Assembly: GCA_024434165.1 (NCBI GenBank)
Contig: QMIW01000024.1
Coordinates: forward strand, 1-47,486
Source of the DNA: Chloroflexota bacterium
GTDB taxonomy: Bacteria; Chloroflexota; Anaerolineae; Anaerolineales; Villigracilaceae
Direction: 5' to 3'
Length of the DNA stretch: 47,486 nucleotides
Below the pieces are notes generated by a model that was given only the letters and a program-made list of their open reading frames with translations, ran no database searches and was not told where the DNA came from. This document shows, piece after piece, positions 17,704 through 25,470 of this stretch (within the stretch, counting starts at the first letter, position 1; each line of letters opens with the position of its first letter). The position numbers and the translations under genes were made by a program.

Positions 17704-18618
17704 ATGAAAGTGACCGTCCTGGTCATGACCTGCAATCACGAAAAGTTCATCGGGCAGGCGCTGGAGAGCGTCTTGATGCAAAAGACGAACTTCGATTACG
17801 AGATTCTCATCAGCGAGGATTATTCCACCGACCGCACGCGCGAGATCGTTTTGGAATTTCAAAAAGCGCATCCCGCCCGGACCCGGCTGCTGCTCTCCGA
17901 ACGGAACATCCACAGCAACGAAATCGTTGCGCGTGGAATTCGAGCCGCGCGCGGGCAGTACATCGCCCTGCTGGACGGCGACGATTACTGGATTTCCCCG
18001 CATAAACTTCAACGCCAGGTCGAATTTCTGGACAGCCACCCCGAATGTTCGATCTGCTTTCACAATGCCAGGATATACCATGAGACGGAGGGACGCGAAG
18101 GGCGCAACTGGACGCCCGCCGGGCATAAGGAAATTTCCACGCTGGAAGACCTTTGGATGGGAAATTTCATCGCCACCTGTTCCACCATGTTCCGCAGGGG
18201 ATTGATTCAGGAGATTCCCCGCTGGTATATTGATTTGAAACCCATGCTCACCGACTGGCCCCTGCATATTTTGAACGCGGAGTTTGGCAGGATCGGCTAC
18301 ATTGACGAAGTGATGGGAATTTACAGGTATCATCCGGGAGGGGAGTATTCCCCCTATAGCGAAGCCCAAAAACAGGAGATCACGCTGAAGTTTTACAGGG
18401 CGGTGAACCGGCACTTGAACTACCGCTATGACAGGATCATCAACGCTGCCATTTCCAGGTATTTTTTTGAATGGGCGGAGGAGTATAAAAACAGGGGAGA
18501 TTTGAAAAGGATGAAGGAATGCCTGAAAATATGCCTGTCGGGACGTCCGTTCAATCCATTCGTCCCGAAGAGAAAACTGCTCAGAATGTGGATAAGCAGT
18601 TTTCTGAAAGCGAACTGA
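17704..18618 (+). CDS. Family 2 glycosyltransferase
   Basis: 304 residues. VTVLVMTCNHEKFIGQALES, FDYEILISEDYSTDRT (Glu-Asp in place of Asp-Asp), ARGQYIALLDGDDYW and LQRQVEFLDSHPECS are typical of a GT2 subgroup common in capsule and exopolysaccharide loci. The C-terminal 60 residues are rich in Lys, Arg and aromatics and probably bind the membrane surface. ATG 17704 follows AGGAG; the open frame extends upstream through the periodic array but that part is not protein-like. The stop overlaps the next start (TGATG). Confidence 0.85.
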   Translation: MKVTVLVMTCNHEKFIGQALESVLMQKTNFDYEILISEDYSTDRTREIVLEFQKAHPARTRLLLSERNIHSNEIVARGIRAARGQYIALLDGDDYWISPHKLQRQVEFLDSHPECSICFHNARIYHETEGREGRNWTPAGHKEISTLEDLWMGNFIATCSTMFRRGLIQEIPRWYIDLKPMLTDWPLHILNAEFGRIGYIDEVMGIYRYHPGGEYSPYSEAQKQEITLKFYRAVNRHLNYRYDRIINAAISRYFFEWAEEYKNRGDLKRMKECLKICLSGRPFNPFVPKRKLLRMWISSFLKAN

Positions 18619-19556
18619 TGCCTTCGCGCAAGCCCATCCTCGTTTCCGGTTCGCACCGCTCCGGCACCACCTGGGTCGGGAGGATGCTGGCAGAAGCGCC
18701 CGGCTTGCTGTACATCCATGAACCGTTCAACGTGACGGACGCCCCAAGCCGGGGAGTTTGCAACGCAAGGTTCGATCACTGGTTTACGTACATCACCCGC
18801 CGGAACGAAGCCGCTTTTTACGAACCCATTCGGAACACCGTCCGATTGAAGTACGACCTCGCCGGCGGGCTTCAAACCTATGGCTCGTTAAAAATGACGG
18901 GCGAACTGCTCCGTGAATATGCCTGTTTTATGAAACACCGCCTGGGAGGCTCGAAGGCGCTGCTCAAGGACCCGATCGCTTTCTTTTCCGCGGAATGGCT
19001 GGCGGAGCGTTTCGACATGAATGTGCTCATGGTCATCCGGCATCCTGCGGCGTTCGTCAGCAGCATCAAAAAACTGAACTGGCGCCATCCGCTGCCGCAT
19101 TTTCTCGCGCAGCCCGACCTGATGCGTGAACGCCTGCATCCCTTTGAAGATGAGATCAAAGACCATGCTGCCGGAGGGCGCGATTTGATTGACGAAGCCG
19201 TTCTGCTTTGGAAACTGATTCACCATACCATGATTCAATATCGAGCCGCTCACACAAATTGGATTTTCGTGCGTCACGAAGACCTGTCTCGTGATCCCAT
19301 TGCGGGATACCAGGAACTCTACCATCGGCTGGGGCTGGAGTTTTCGGCGCGGATTCAACAGGTCATCAAAAGATACAGCGCTCCCGCCAACCCCGGCGAT
19401 ACGGATGCCCCCGTCGGTTCGGAGGAAATCCTCATGCGAAACAGCGCCTCCAACATCTGGAACTGGAAGAGCAGGCTGACGGCTTCGGAAATCGAGAGAA
19501 TCCGCCGCGCCGTGCAGGATATATCGAGCGCGTTTTACGCGGACGAAGATTGGTGA
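18618..19556 (+). CDS. PAPS-dependent sulfotransferase family protein
   Basis: 312 residues. The N terminus has the 5'-phosphosulfate-binding P-loop LVSGSHRSGTTWVGRML (residues 8-24), and about residue 130 has VLMVIRHPAAFVSSIKKL, which corresponds to the 3'-phosphate-binding Arg/Ser motif of sulfotransferases. FVRHEDLSRDP further on is also typical. It would move a sulfate from PAPS to a glycan hydroxyl or amino group. No PAPS synthesis gene lies in this window. The start at ATG 18618 overlaps the previous stop by one base; a longer in-frame version from 18519 lies wholly inside the previous gene and was not chosen. The next gene starts one base after its stop. Confidence 0.82.
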   Translation: MPSRKPILVSGSHRSGTTWVGRMLAEAPGLLYIHEPFNVTDAPSRGVCNARFDHWFTYITRRNEAAFYEPIRNTVRLKYDLAGGLQTYGSLKMTGELLREYACFMKHRLGGSKALLKDPIAFFSAEWLAERFDMNVLMVIRHPAAFVSSIKKLNWRHPLPHFLAQPDLMRERLHPFEDEIKDHAAGGRDLIDEAVLLWKLIHHTMIQYRAAHTNWIFVRHEDLSRDPIAGYQELYHRLGLEFSARIQQVIKRYSAPANPGDTDAPVGSEEILMRNSASNIWNWKSRLTASEIERIRRAVQDISSAFYADEDW

Positions 19557-19557
19557 C

Positions 19558-20568
19558 ATGAACCCATCCCAATCCCATCGCGCTGACATCCCGCCCATTA
19601 TGGATACAGCCCCGCGCCCCTTTTGGTCGGTCATGATTCCCGCTTATCACTGCGCGCGCTTCCTGCGCCAGACCCTGGAGAGCGTGCTGATGCAGGACCC
19701 CGGACCCGATTGGATGCAGATCGAAGTGGTGGACGACCACTCCACGCTGGATGACCCCGAAGCGGTGGTAACAGAAGCAGGCTGCGGGCGGGTGACTTTT
19801 TACCGGCAGGCACAAAACCTGGGGCACACGAAAAACTTCGAGTCCTGTTTGAGGCGCGCACGCGGGAAGGTCATCCATCTTTTGCATGGAGACGACTGCG
19901 TGCGGGACGGCTTCTATCGAAAACTCCAGCATGCTTTTGAAAACCAGCCGGAGATCGGGGCGGCTTTCTGCCGTCAGATCTTCATGGATGAAGCGGGGAA
20001 CTGGCAGTCCATCTCCCCGCTTGAACAGGCGGAGAGCGGCATCCTCGTCAACGGGCTGGAGCGGCTTGCGCTGGAACAGAGAATCATGACGCCCTCGATT
20101 GCCGTGCGCCGCGAGGTGTACGAGAAACTGGGCGGGTTCGACCGCCGCCTGGTTTGCAGTGAAGATTGGGAAATGTGGGTGCGCATCGCTTCGGAATACC
20201 CGGTTTGGTATGAGACCGAGCCGCTGGCGGTCTACCGGATGCACTCCAACTCGAACACGGGACGGCACACCCGCACGGGCGAGGATGTGCGGTATACCCG
20301 CATGGCAATCGAAATCTTCAAGTCCTATTTGCCGCAGGGGAAGGCGAATCGTTTATCGAAAAAAGCCAGGGAAACGTACGCTCTTTCCGCGCTCGATGCC
20401 GCTTATTCCATGTTTCTCAGGCGCGATCGGTCCGCCATGCTTGCGCAAATGCGCGAGGCGGTTTTTCTGAGCCGTTCGTGGAAAGTAATAGCGCGGATCA
20501 GTCGGCTGCTCCTGCGGGCTGGCGCGGATTGGACGCGCCGCATGATTGGGAGGGATGTTCATGACTGA
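19558..20568 (+). CDS. Family 2 glycosyltransferase
   Basis: 336 residues. After a 20-residue leader of low complexity come WSVMIPAYHCARFLRQTLES, IEVVDDHSTLDD, NLGHTKNFESCLRRARG, HLLHGDDCVRDG and KLGGFDRRLVCSEDWEMWVR, which are the ordered GT2 motifs. The HGDD form of the metal site is known in GT2 enzymes of capsule loci. No membrane span is evident. The final codons overlap the start of the next gene by 8 bases. Confidence 0.84.
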   Translation: MNPSQSHRADIPPIMDTAPRPFWSVMIPAYHCARFLRQTLESVLMQDPGPDWMQIEVVDDHSTLDDPEAVVTEAGCGRVTFYRQAQNLGHTKNFESCLRRARGKVIHLLHGDDCVRDGFYRKLQHAFENQPEIGAAFCRQIFMDEAGNWQSISPLEQAESGILVNGLERLALEQRIMTPSIAVRREVYEKLGGFDRRLVCSEDWEMWVRIASEYPVWYETEPLAVYRMHSNSNTGRHTRTGEDVRYTRMAIEIFKSYLPQGKANRLSKKARETYALSALDAAYSMFLRRDRSAMLAQMREAVFLSRSWKVIARISRLLLRAGADWTRRMIGRDVHD

Positions 20569-21625
20569 CCGCAGACCTCTTGGCGCGGCGCTGGTCGGTT
20601 GCGGAGCCGTGTCGAAACTTTACTATGTGCCGGCGCTCAAACAACTTGAAAGCCTCGAACAGGTACGGGTTGCGGCGCTCTTCGACCCGGACCCTGCCAG
20701 CCTGGCTCAAATCCATCAGGAATTTCCAGGCGCAGCGCGGGTTCGGGATTTCGATGAATTGACCGGCTTGGGTCTCGACCTGGCAATCGTCGCATCGCCG
20801 CCGCAATACCATGCCGGGCAGACGATTCATCTCCTGCAAGCCGGGCTGTCCGTTTTGTGTGAAAAGCCGATGGCGCTCTCGGTCGCCGAGGGGGAGGCGA
20901 TGACCGCCGCCGCTTCGACCTCCAACTGCATCCTGTCCATTGGGCTTGTCCGCCGTTTCTTCCCCGCCGCGCAGACAATCCACGATATTGTGTCCCGGAA
21001 TGTTTTGGGGGATGTCCTGTCGTTCTCCTGCTGCGAGGGCAGGGTCTTTCGCTGGCCCGTTCAGTCTGCCTCTTATTTTCGGGATAACGGCGTCCTGCGC
21101 GACATCGGCGTCCACGCGCTGGACCTGCTGACCTGGTGGTGGGGTCTGCCGGAGGAAGTCGCTTACGAGGATGATGCGATGGGCGGAGTGGAAGTGAATT
21201 GCCGCATTCGCCTGAAATTCCCGCAGGGCTTTCGAGGGGAAGTGCGGCTGAGCCGCGATAACCCGCTGCCCAACTTCTATCGAATTCAATTTGAAAAAGG
21301 CTGGCTTCAATGGGATATTGACGAAACGAACAGGCTTCAAATGGGCTTCGTTGATTCCGGTTACTTTCAGGATGTTCAACTTCGCAGGGTGGATGGAAAC
21401 GCCGCTTCACCTGCGGATGACTTCCGGCAAGCCTTTGTCCGTCAGTTGCAGAATGTCGTTTCGGCTGTGCGCGGCGCGGAGGCGCCCGCCGTCCCTGCGG
21501 AGGAGGGATTGCGCAGTTTGAAGGTGATCGAGCAGTGTTACGCGCATCGCACCTTGATGGAAATGCCCTGGCTCGGCGCGCAGGAGGTGATGCGCGCCCG
21601 CCAACTCAAGGATGAAAAGGCATGA
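20561..21625 (+). CDS. Gfo/Idh/MocA family NAD(P)-dependent oxidoreductase
   Basis: 354 residues. The N-terminal Rossmann domain has GAALVGCGAVSKLYYVPALK, then LDLAIVASPPQYHAGQTIHL and the family motif VLCEKPMALSVAEG, in which the EKP Lys is the conserved active-site lysine. DIGVHALDLLTWWWG supplies the usual Asp and His of the C-terminal half. Members oxidise or epimerise nucleotide sugars or free sugars; in this setting a nucleotide-sugar precursor is the likely substrate. ATG 20561 is preceded by GGGAGGGA; a TTG at 20546 and an ATG at 20555 are in frame but less well placed. The stop overlaps the next start by ATGA. Confidence 0.87.
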   Translation: MTDRRPLGAALVGCGAVSKLYYVPALKQLESLEQVRVAALFDPDPASLAQIHQEFPGAARVRDFDELTGLGLDLAIVASPPQYHAGQTIHLLQAGLSVLCEKPMALSVAEGEAMTAAASTSNCILSIGLVRRFFPAAQTIHDIVSRNVLGDVLSFSCCEGRVFRWPVQSASYFRDNGVLRDIGVHALDLLTWWWGLPEEVAYEDDAMGGVEVNCRIRLKFPQGFRGEVRLSRDNPLPNFYRIQFEKGWLQWDIDETNRLQMGFVDSGYFQDVQLRRVDGNAASPADDFRQAFVRQLQNVVSAVRGAEAPAVPAEEGLRSLKVIEQCYAHRTLMEMPWLGAQEVMRARQLKDEKA

Positions 21626-22731
21626 CGATCAAAATTGCGGTACTTGGGGCGAACGGTTTCATCGGCGCCCGCCTCGTGGAAATGCTTACCCTGAACGATT
21701 GGGCGGACGTGCGTCCCATCGTTCGGAGTTATTCCAGCCTGGCGCGGTCGTCGCGCTTCGATTTGGACTCCCGTGTGGCGGATGCCTTCGATGGGCAGGC
21801 ATTGGAGTCCGCGTTTCGCGGGTGCGAGGTCGTCGTCCATGCCGTGGCGGGAGATGTCAAAACCGTCCTCGAAACGATCACTCCGGTGGTTCGAGCCGCT
21901 CAACGGTCCGGTGTGAGGCGGGTCGTTTATCTGAGTTCGGCATCGGTGCATGGGCAGAATCCCAAACCGGGAACGGACGAGCGCAGCACGCTCAGCGACC
22001 GTCAGGCATTGCCGTACAACAATGCCAAAGTTCGGGCGGAGCGGAATCTCCTGAGACTGCGCGACCAGGGCGATGTGGAGGCGGTCATCCTCAGACCCGG
22101 CATCGTCTTTGGACCGCGTTCGACCTGGATCACCCGTTTTGCAAACGATTTGCGCGCCGGGAAAGCCGCCCTGCTGAATCACGGGCAGGGAATTTGTAAC
22201 AGCATCTACGTGGATAACCTCGTCCACGCCGTTTACCTTGCCGCCACGAAACCTTCAACGGACCGGGAGGCGTTCCTCGTTGGCGACCGGGAACAGGTAA
22301 CATGGGCTGATCTCTATCGTCCTGTTGCCGAAGCGCTGGGTTACGACCTTGCGGAGATTCCCGAAGGCGTCGTCTCCGTGGAAAGAACTGCCTGGTTTGA
22401 CCGCCTGGAGCCGGTCCGCGCCTCGAAACCGGTGCAGGGCTTCCTGTCGGTCTTTCCGCATCGGCTCAGGCTGGCGGCTTTCCTTGCCTACCGAACCATC
22501 CTCCAGCCGCAAGCGGTTCCTTCCGCGCCGCCTGAACATCCCCGGCACGACCTCTCCCGCGAGATGAGTATGCTTTACTCCTGTCAATATAAATTGCCCT
22601 GCGAGAAAGCCGCAAGAATCCTGGGGTATCGCCCTCTCGTTCCATTTCAGGAAGCCTGCCGCCGGACGACTGCATGGCTTGCCTTTGCCGGTTACCCGGT
22701 CAAACGCGAATTTGCAGGGGGTATTTCATGA
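21622..22731 (+). CDS. Extended SDR: NAD-dependent epimerase/dehydratase
   Basis: 369 residues. GANGFIG at 9-15 is the nucleotide-binding glycine motif; VVYLSSASVHG around 101-111 provides the active-site Ser/Thr region and YNNAK gives the Tyr132/Lys136 catalytic pair. ILRPGIVFGPRS is the usual substrate-side segment. These enzymes epimerise, dehydrate or reduce nucleotide sugars. With the Gfo/Idh/MocA partner directly upstream and coupled by ATGA, a two-step conversion of one sugar nucleotide is plausible. The product cannot be named from sequence alone. Confidence 0.86.
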   Translation: MTIKIAVLGANGFIGARLVEMLTLNDWADVRPIVRSYSSLARSSRFDLDSRVADAFDGQALESAFRGCEVVVHAVAGDVKTVLETITPVVRAAQRSGVRRVVYLSSASVHGQNPKPGTDERSTLSDRQALPYNNAKVRAERNLLRLRDQGDVEAVILRPGIVFGPRSTWITRFANDLRAGKAALLNHGQGICNSIYVDNLVHAVYLAATKPSTDREAFLVGDREQVTWADLYRPVAEALGYDLAEIPEGVVSVERTAWFDRLEPVRASKPVQGFLSVFPHRLRLAAFLAYRTILQPQAVPSAPPEHPRHDLSREMSMLYSCQYKLPCEKAARILGYRPLVPFQEACRRTTAWLAFAGYPVKREFAGGIS

Positions 22732-23747
22732 TGAATTTGATTCGGAAGGCAGCGGCAGGGCTGACGAAAAGATTCCCGCCGAGGGGCATCATTTTGATGT
22801 ACCACCGTATCGCAAAGGCAGACCTCGACCCCTGGGGGTTGTGCGTATCCCCGCGTCATTTCGCCGAACACCTTGAAGCCATAAAACGACATTTTCACCC
22901 CCTGAGCCTGCATGATCTGTGTGAGCAATGCCGCGATGGGACACTGCCGGACCGGTCTATCGTTCTCACCTTCGACGATGGCTACGCCGATAACCTCCAT
23001 ACCGCCAAGCCCCTTCTCGAACAATATCGCGTGCCTGCCACAATTTTTTTGGTCGCGGATATCCTGCGCGATACCCGTCATTTTTGGTGGGACGAACTCG
23101 AATGGGCTTTGTTGCAGCCGGGTACGCTCCCTGCCGGTCTCGAGTTGAACACGAACATCAAATCCCAAACGTGGCAATTGGGCGATGCCATTCGATACAA
23201 CATGCAGGAGCGGCGGGGAGATCGAAACCGAAAACCCTGGGAGGCTTCCCCCGGAACACGGCTGGCTTTCTTCTATTCGGTCTGGAAACATCTCGTGTTG
23301 CTGCCCAAGCGTGAACGGGCGGAGGCGTTGGATACGATCCGGCGTTGGGCTGGTATTGATTCCGGCAGCCGGGACGAGACCCGCGCGCTTCACCCGGACG
23401 AGGCAGCGGTTCTGTGCCAGGGAGGTTTGATCTCGCTGGGAGCGCATACCGTGACCCATCCCTCGCTCCCGCTACTTTCCAGCGCCAGCCAACTGGACGA
23501 AATTCAGGAGAGCAAGACCCAACTTGAGAATTTTCTCAACCGCCCGGTGACCAGTTTTGCCTACCCTCACGGCGATTATTCCGCGGAAACAGCCGCCCTT
23601 GTTCAAAAGTCCGGTTTTCAGTGTGCCTGCACGACCCAATCCGAATGTGTTTCCTCCGGTGCAGACCCCTTCCAGCTGCCGCGTTTTCAAGTGGAGGACT
23701 GGGACGGCGCGGAATTCCTGAACCGGCTGCTGAGGAAGACCATGTGA
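22728..23747 (+). CDS. Polysaccharide deacetylase (NodB-homology, CE4)
   Basis: 339 residues. GIILMYHRIAK opens the domain, IVLTFDDGYADN supplies the motif-1 Asp pair (Asp83-Asp84), and ISLGAHTVTHPSL is the HxxxH zinc motif. TSFAYPHGDYS and CACTTQSEC follow as later motifs. CE4 enzymes remove N- or O-acetyl groups from sugars using a divalent metal. About 75 residues (around 125-220) separate motifs 1 and 2, longer than in the smallest family members. No signal peptide is visible, so it may act in the cytoplasm or be membrane-associated. It starts by overlap with the SDR stop (ATGATGA) and is the last gene of the cluster. Confidence 0.87.
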   Translation: MMNLIRKAAAGLTKRFPPRGIILMYHRIAKADLDPWGLCVSPRHFAEHLEAIKRHFHPLSLHDLCEQCRDGTLPDRSIVLTFDDGYADNLHTAKPLLEQYRVPATIFLVADILRDTRHFWWDELEWALLQPGTLPAGLELNTNIKSQTWQLGDAIRYNMQERRGDRNRKPWEASPGTRLAFFYSVWKHLVLLPKRERAEALDTIRRWAGIDSGSRDETRALHPDEAAVLCQGGLISLGAHTVTHPSLPLLSSASQLDEIQESKTQLENFLNRPVTSFAYPHGDYSAETAALVQKSGFQCACTTQSECVSSGADPFQLPRFQVEDWDGAEFLNRLLRKTM

Positions 23748-23805
23748 ACAGACCAGCGTCAATCCGCGTCTGTTTACTTTTCATTTCACATGCCGAATTC
23801 TAATT

Positions 23806-23962
23806 AACCCGAGTTGCTGCCTTGGTTTCAAGAGGCTTCCCTCACCCCAAACAAGGTTATATATTCTGGGATGACTTCCCCCTTTCCCGATGGGAGAGGG
23901 CAGGGTGAGGGCTTTGGGCGGGGAACCTGGAAAATCTATTGGAAGGTGGCAACTTGAGTTAA
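23806..23962. mobile_element. MITE-like element, family 1, copy 1
   Basis: About 157 bases framed by TTAA and imperfect terminal inverted repeats; read outward-in, the left end is CCCGAGTTGCTGCCTTGG and the right end CTCAAGTTGCCACCTTCC. The interior carries a CCTCACC/GGTGAGG and CCCTCTCCC-type inverted segment. Copy 2 at 36353-36511 is nearly identical and in the opposite orientation. No open frame inside. TTAA on both sides suggests target duplication of TTAA. Confidence 0.7.
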
Positions 23963-24024
23963 TTAATGCCGCCTTTTGCCGGCGCTGCGGTGTCCGGCTG
24001 GATTCCCTGCGTCTCGCGCGGTAA
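23963..24024. other. Short spacer after the polysaccharide cluster
   Basis: Together with 23748-23805 this flanks the MITE-like copy. I see no clear terminator other than the inverted repeats of the element itself, which may serve to end transcripts arriving from both sides. Confidence 0.4.
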
Positions 24025-25056
24025 TTACGGGCTTCCAAAAACCACTACAAAATAATCCCCATACGAACCGTTGGAATAATACGCATATCCCACGCCCATC
24101 TCGACAGACCTGGCGTTGAGGATGGCATCGCGGTGGATTTGGTCGTTCATCCACCAGGTCATCGCCGCCTGCGGACCGCCTCCGCCGTAGATGATTTCCT
24201 CCGCGTAGGAAGGCGCATACCCCGAAGCGAGGACGCGCGCATACGCGGAGGAGCCGTCTGAGCCGGTGTGACTGATGCGGTTGCTGCACGCCATATCCGC
24301 GGCATGACCTTGCGCCGCGCCCGCCAGCAGGGAATTGATCGTCAGCGCCGGCAGACCGGCGTTGGCGCGTTCCTCATTGATCATTGACGCGATCTGATTC
24401 ACGTACGCGGCGTTCTGGCTGTAATTGCAATTCGCGCCTCCGCCTGTCGAACCGGAGGGTGTGTTCACGCTCCCGGAGGTGGTTGCCTGCGGGGTCGCCC
24501 CGCCGCTGCCGACGGTGATCTTCACCCAAAATGTTTTCTCGATTCCGATCGGCACGTCTTTTCCGTTCGGGTCGTTCAGCGTGAAATAACCCGTGTAGGA
24601 ACCGTTTGCTGTGGGCGCGGTCAACTCCACCGAGACCTGAACCGAGTCTTTCGGAAGCGTATCAGGAATCGGCGCGGAGAGAGGCGCATTCATCTGGTCG
24701 CCCGCCGCAAATTTGAGAACATAGCCAATCCAGGGGCAGGTCCCGTTGTTGATGAATTCCCACGTCTTCGTGAATTTTTCCCCCGGGTTGACGCGCGTCC
24801 CATCCTGGATGGTCACATCGCGGACGAGCACCGCGCTGTTCGTGCAATCCGGCGGGATGGTGACGGCGGGCGTGGGCGTGAGCGTAACATCGGGCGTGAC
24901 GGTCGGCGTGGGCGGCACGTAGCCCGCTTTGGTGGGCGGCAGGGTGGCGGTGACGAACCCTGCCTGTGTGGGGGCTTGCGTTTCTTCCACCTTTACCGAA
25001 ATACAGGAGGATAAAAACAGCGCAGCGATGAAAACGAGTGAAACTTTCTTTGCCAT
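24025..25056 (-). CDS. Secreted lipoprotein with NBR1-type Ig-like domain and CAP/SCP domain
   Basis: 343 residues. A lipoprotein signal ends in LSSC with Cys18. A Thr/Pro-rich linker (about 28-68) leads to a beta-sandwich segment with GEKFTKTWEFINNGTCPWIG and FAAGDQMNAP, matching the NBR1 four-tryptophan (FW) domain known in bacterial surface proteins. After a Gly/Ser/Thr linker, residues 210-343 form a CAP domain: QIASMINEERANAGLPALTI, AAQGHAADMA with the first His, AEEIIYGG with the acidic residue, and WMNDQIHRDAILN with the second His. CAP proteins of bacteria are extracellular; their activity is mostly undefined. The gene is alone on its strand between two repeat clusters. Confidence 0.87.
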   Translation of the reverse strand: MAKKVSLVFIAALFLSSCISVKVEETQAPTQAGFVTATLPPTKAGYVPPTPTVTPDVTLTPTPAVTIPPDCTNSAVLVRDVTIQDGTRVNPGEKFTKTWEFINNGTCPWIGYVLKFAAGDQMNAPLSAPIPDTLPKDSVQVSVELTAPTANGSYTGYFTLNDPNGKDVPIGIEKTFWVKITVGSGGATPQATTSGSVNTPSGSTGGGANCNYSQNAAYVNQIASMINEERANAGLPALTINSLLAGAAQGHAADMACSNRISHTGSDGSSAYARVLASGYAPSYAEEIIYGGGGPQAAMTWWMNDQIHRDAILNARSVEMGVGYAYYSNGSYGDYFVVVFGSP

Positions 25057-25200
25057 GAAACTCCAAAATCAGGACAACTACCCAGCCATCCAGCCGCCTG
25101 AGAGTCCATCCGAATCGCCGATCCCGGTCATGGAATCAGGAGACTTGCTCCCGAACTCCGCCAGCGAGCCGGCTGACTCCAAAGTTATTCGGATAGGTTC

Positions 25201-25334
25201 TAAGTAGTCGGTCGAAATAAATTTTACAAAAACATGCTCTCGGCGCCGTCCTCGCCGCCGGGGAAGGCGCCCAGAATGGGTGCGGCGGCTTGAGCGGGAA
25301 TTTGTTTTCTAAAAACTTACGACCGACCACTTAA
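25201..25334. mobile_element. TTAA-ended GC-hairpin element, family 2, copy A
   Basis: Left end TAAGTAGTCGGTCG, right end CGACCGACCACTTAA, which are inverted copies of one another with few mismatches. Between them are a conserved A+T-rich segment (AATAAATTTTACAAAAACAT), a GC-rich core of GGCG/CGCC pieces that can fold, and GGGAATTTGTTTTCTAAAAA. It is joined head-to-tail with copy B and the two share one TTAA. No coding capacity. Confidence 0.72.
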
Positions 25335-25470
25335 GTAGTTGGTCGAAATAAATTTTACAAAAACATGCTCCCGGCGGCGTCCCCGCCGCCGAGGACGGCG
25401 TCTTCGCGCAGCGAACGGCGGCGGCTTGAGCGGGAATTTGTTTTTTAATGACTTACGACCGACCACTTAA
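25331..25470. mobile_element. TTAA-ended GC-hairpin element, family 2, copy B
   Basis: Same ends and the same ordered segments as copy A, with a longer GC core (CGGCGGCGTCCCCGCCGCCG). Its right-hand TTAA supplies the TAA stop codon of the minus-strand gene that ends at 25467. Confidence 0.72.

Noticed and set aside
18519-18617. Longer start of the sulfotransferase
   Set aside because: Lies wholly inside the preceding glycosyltransferase gene; the overlap start TGATG fits the rest of the cluster.
25055-25207. Plus-strand 50-codon ORF starting on the opposite strand of the CAP lipoprotein start codon
   Set aside because: No ribosome binding site, no family resemblance, and its stop comes from the adjacent repeat element; likely chance.
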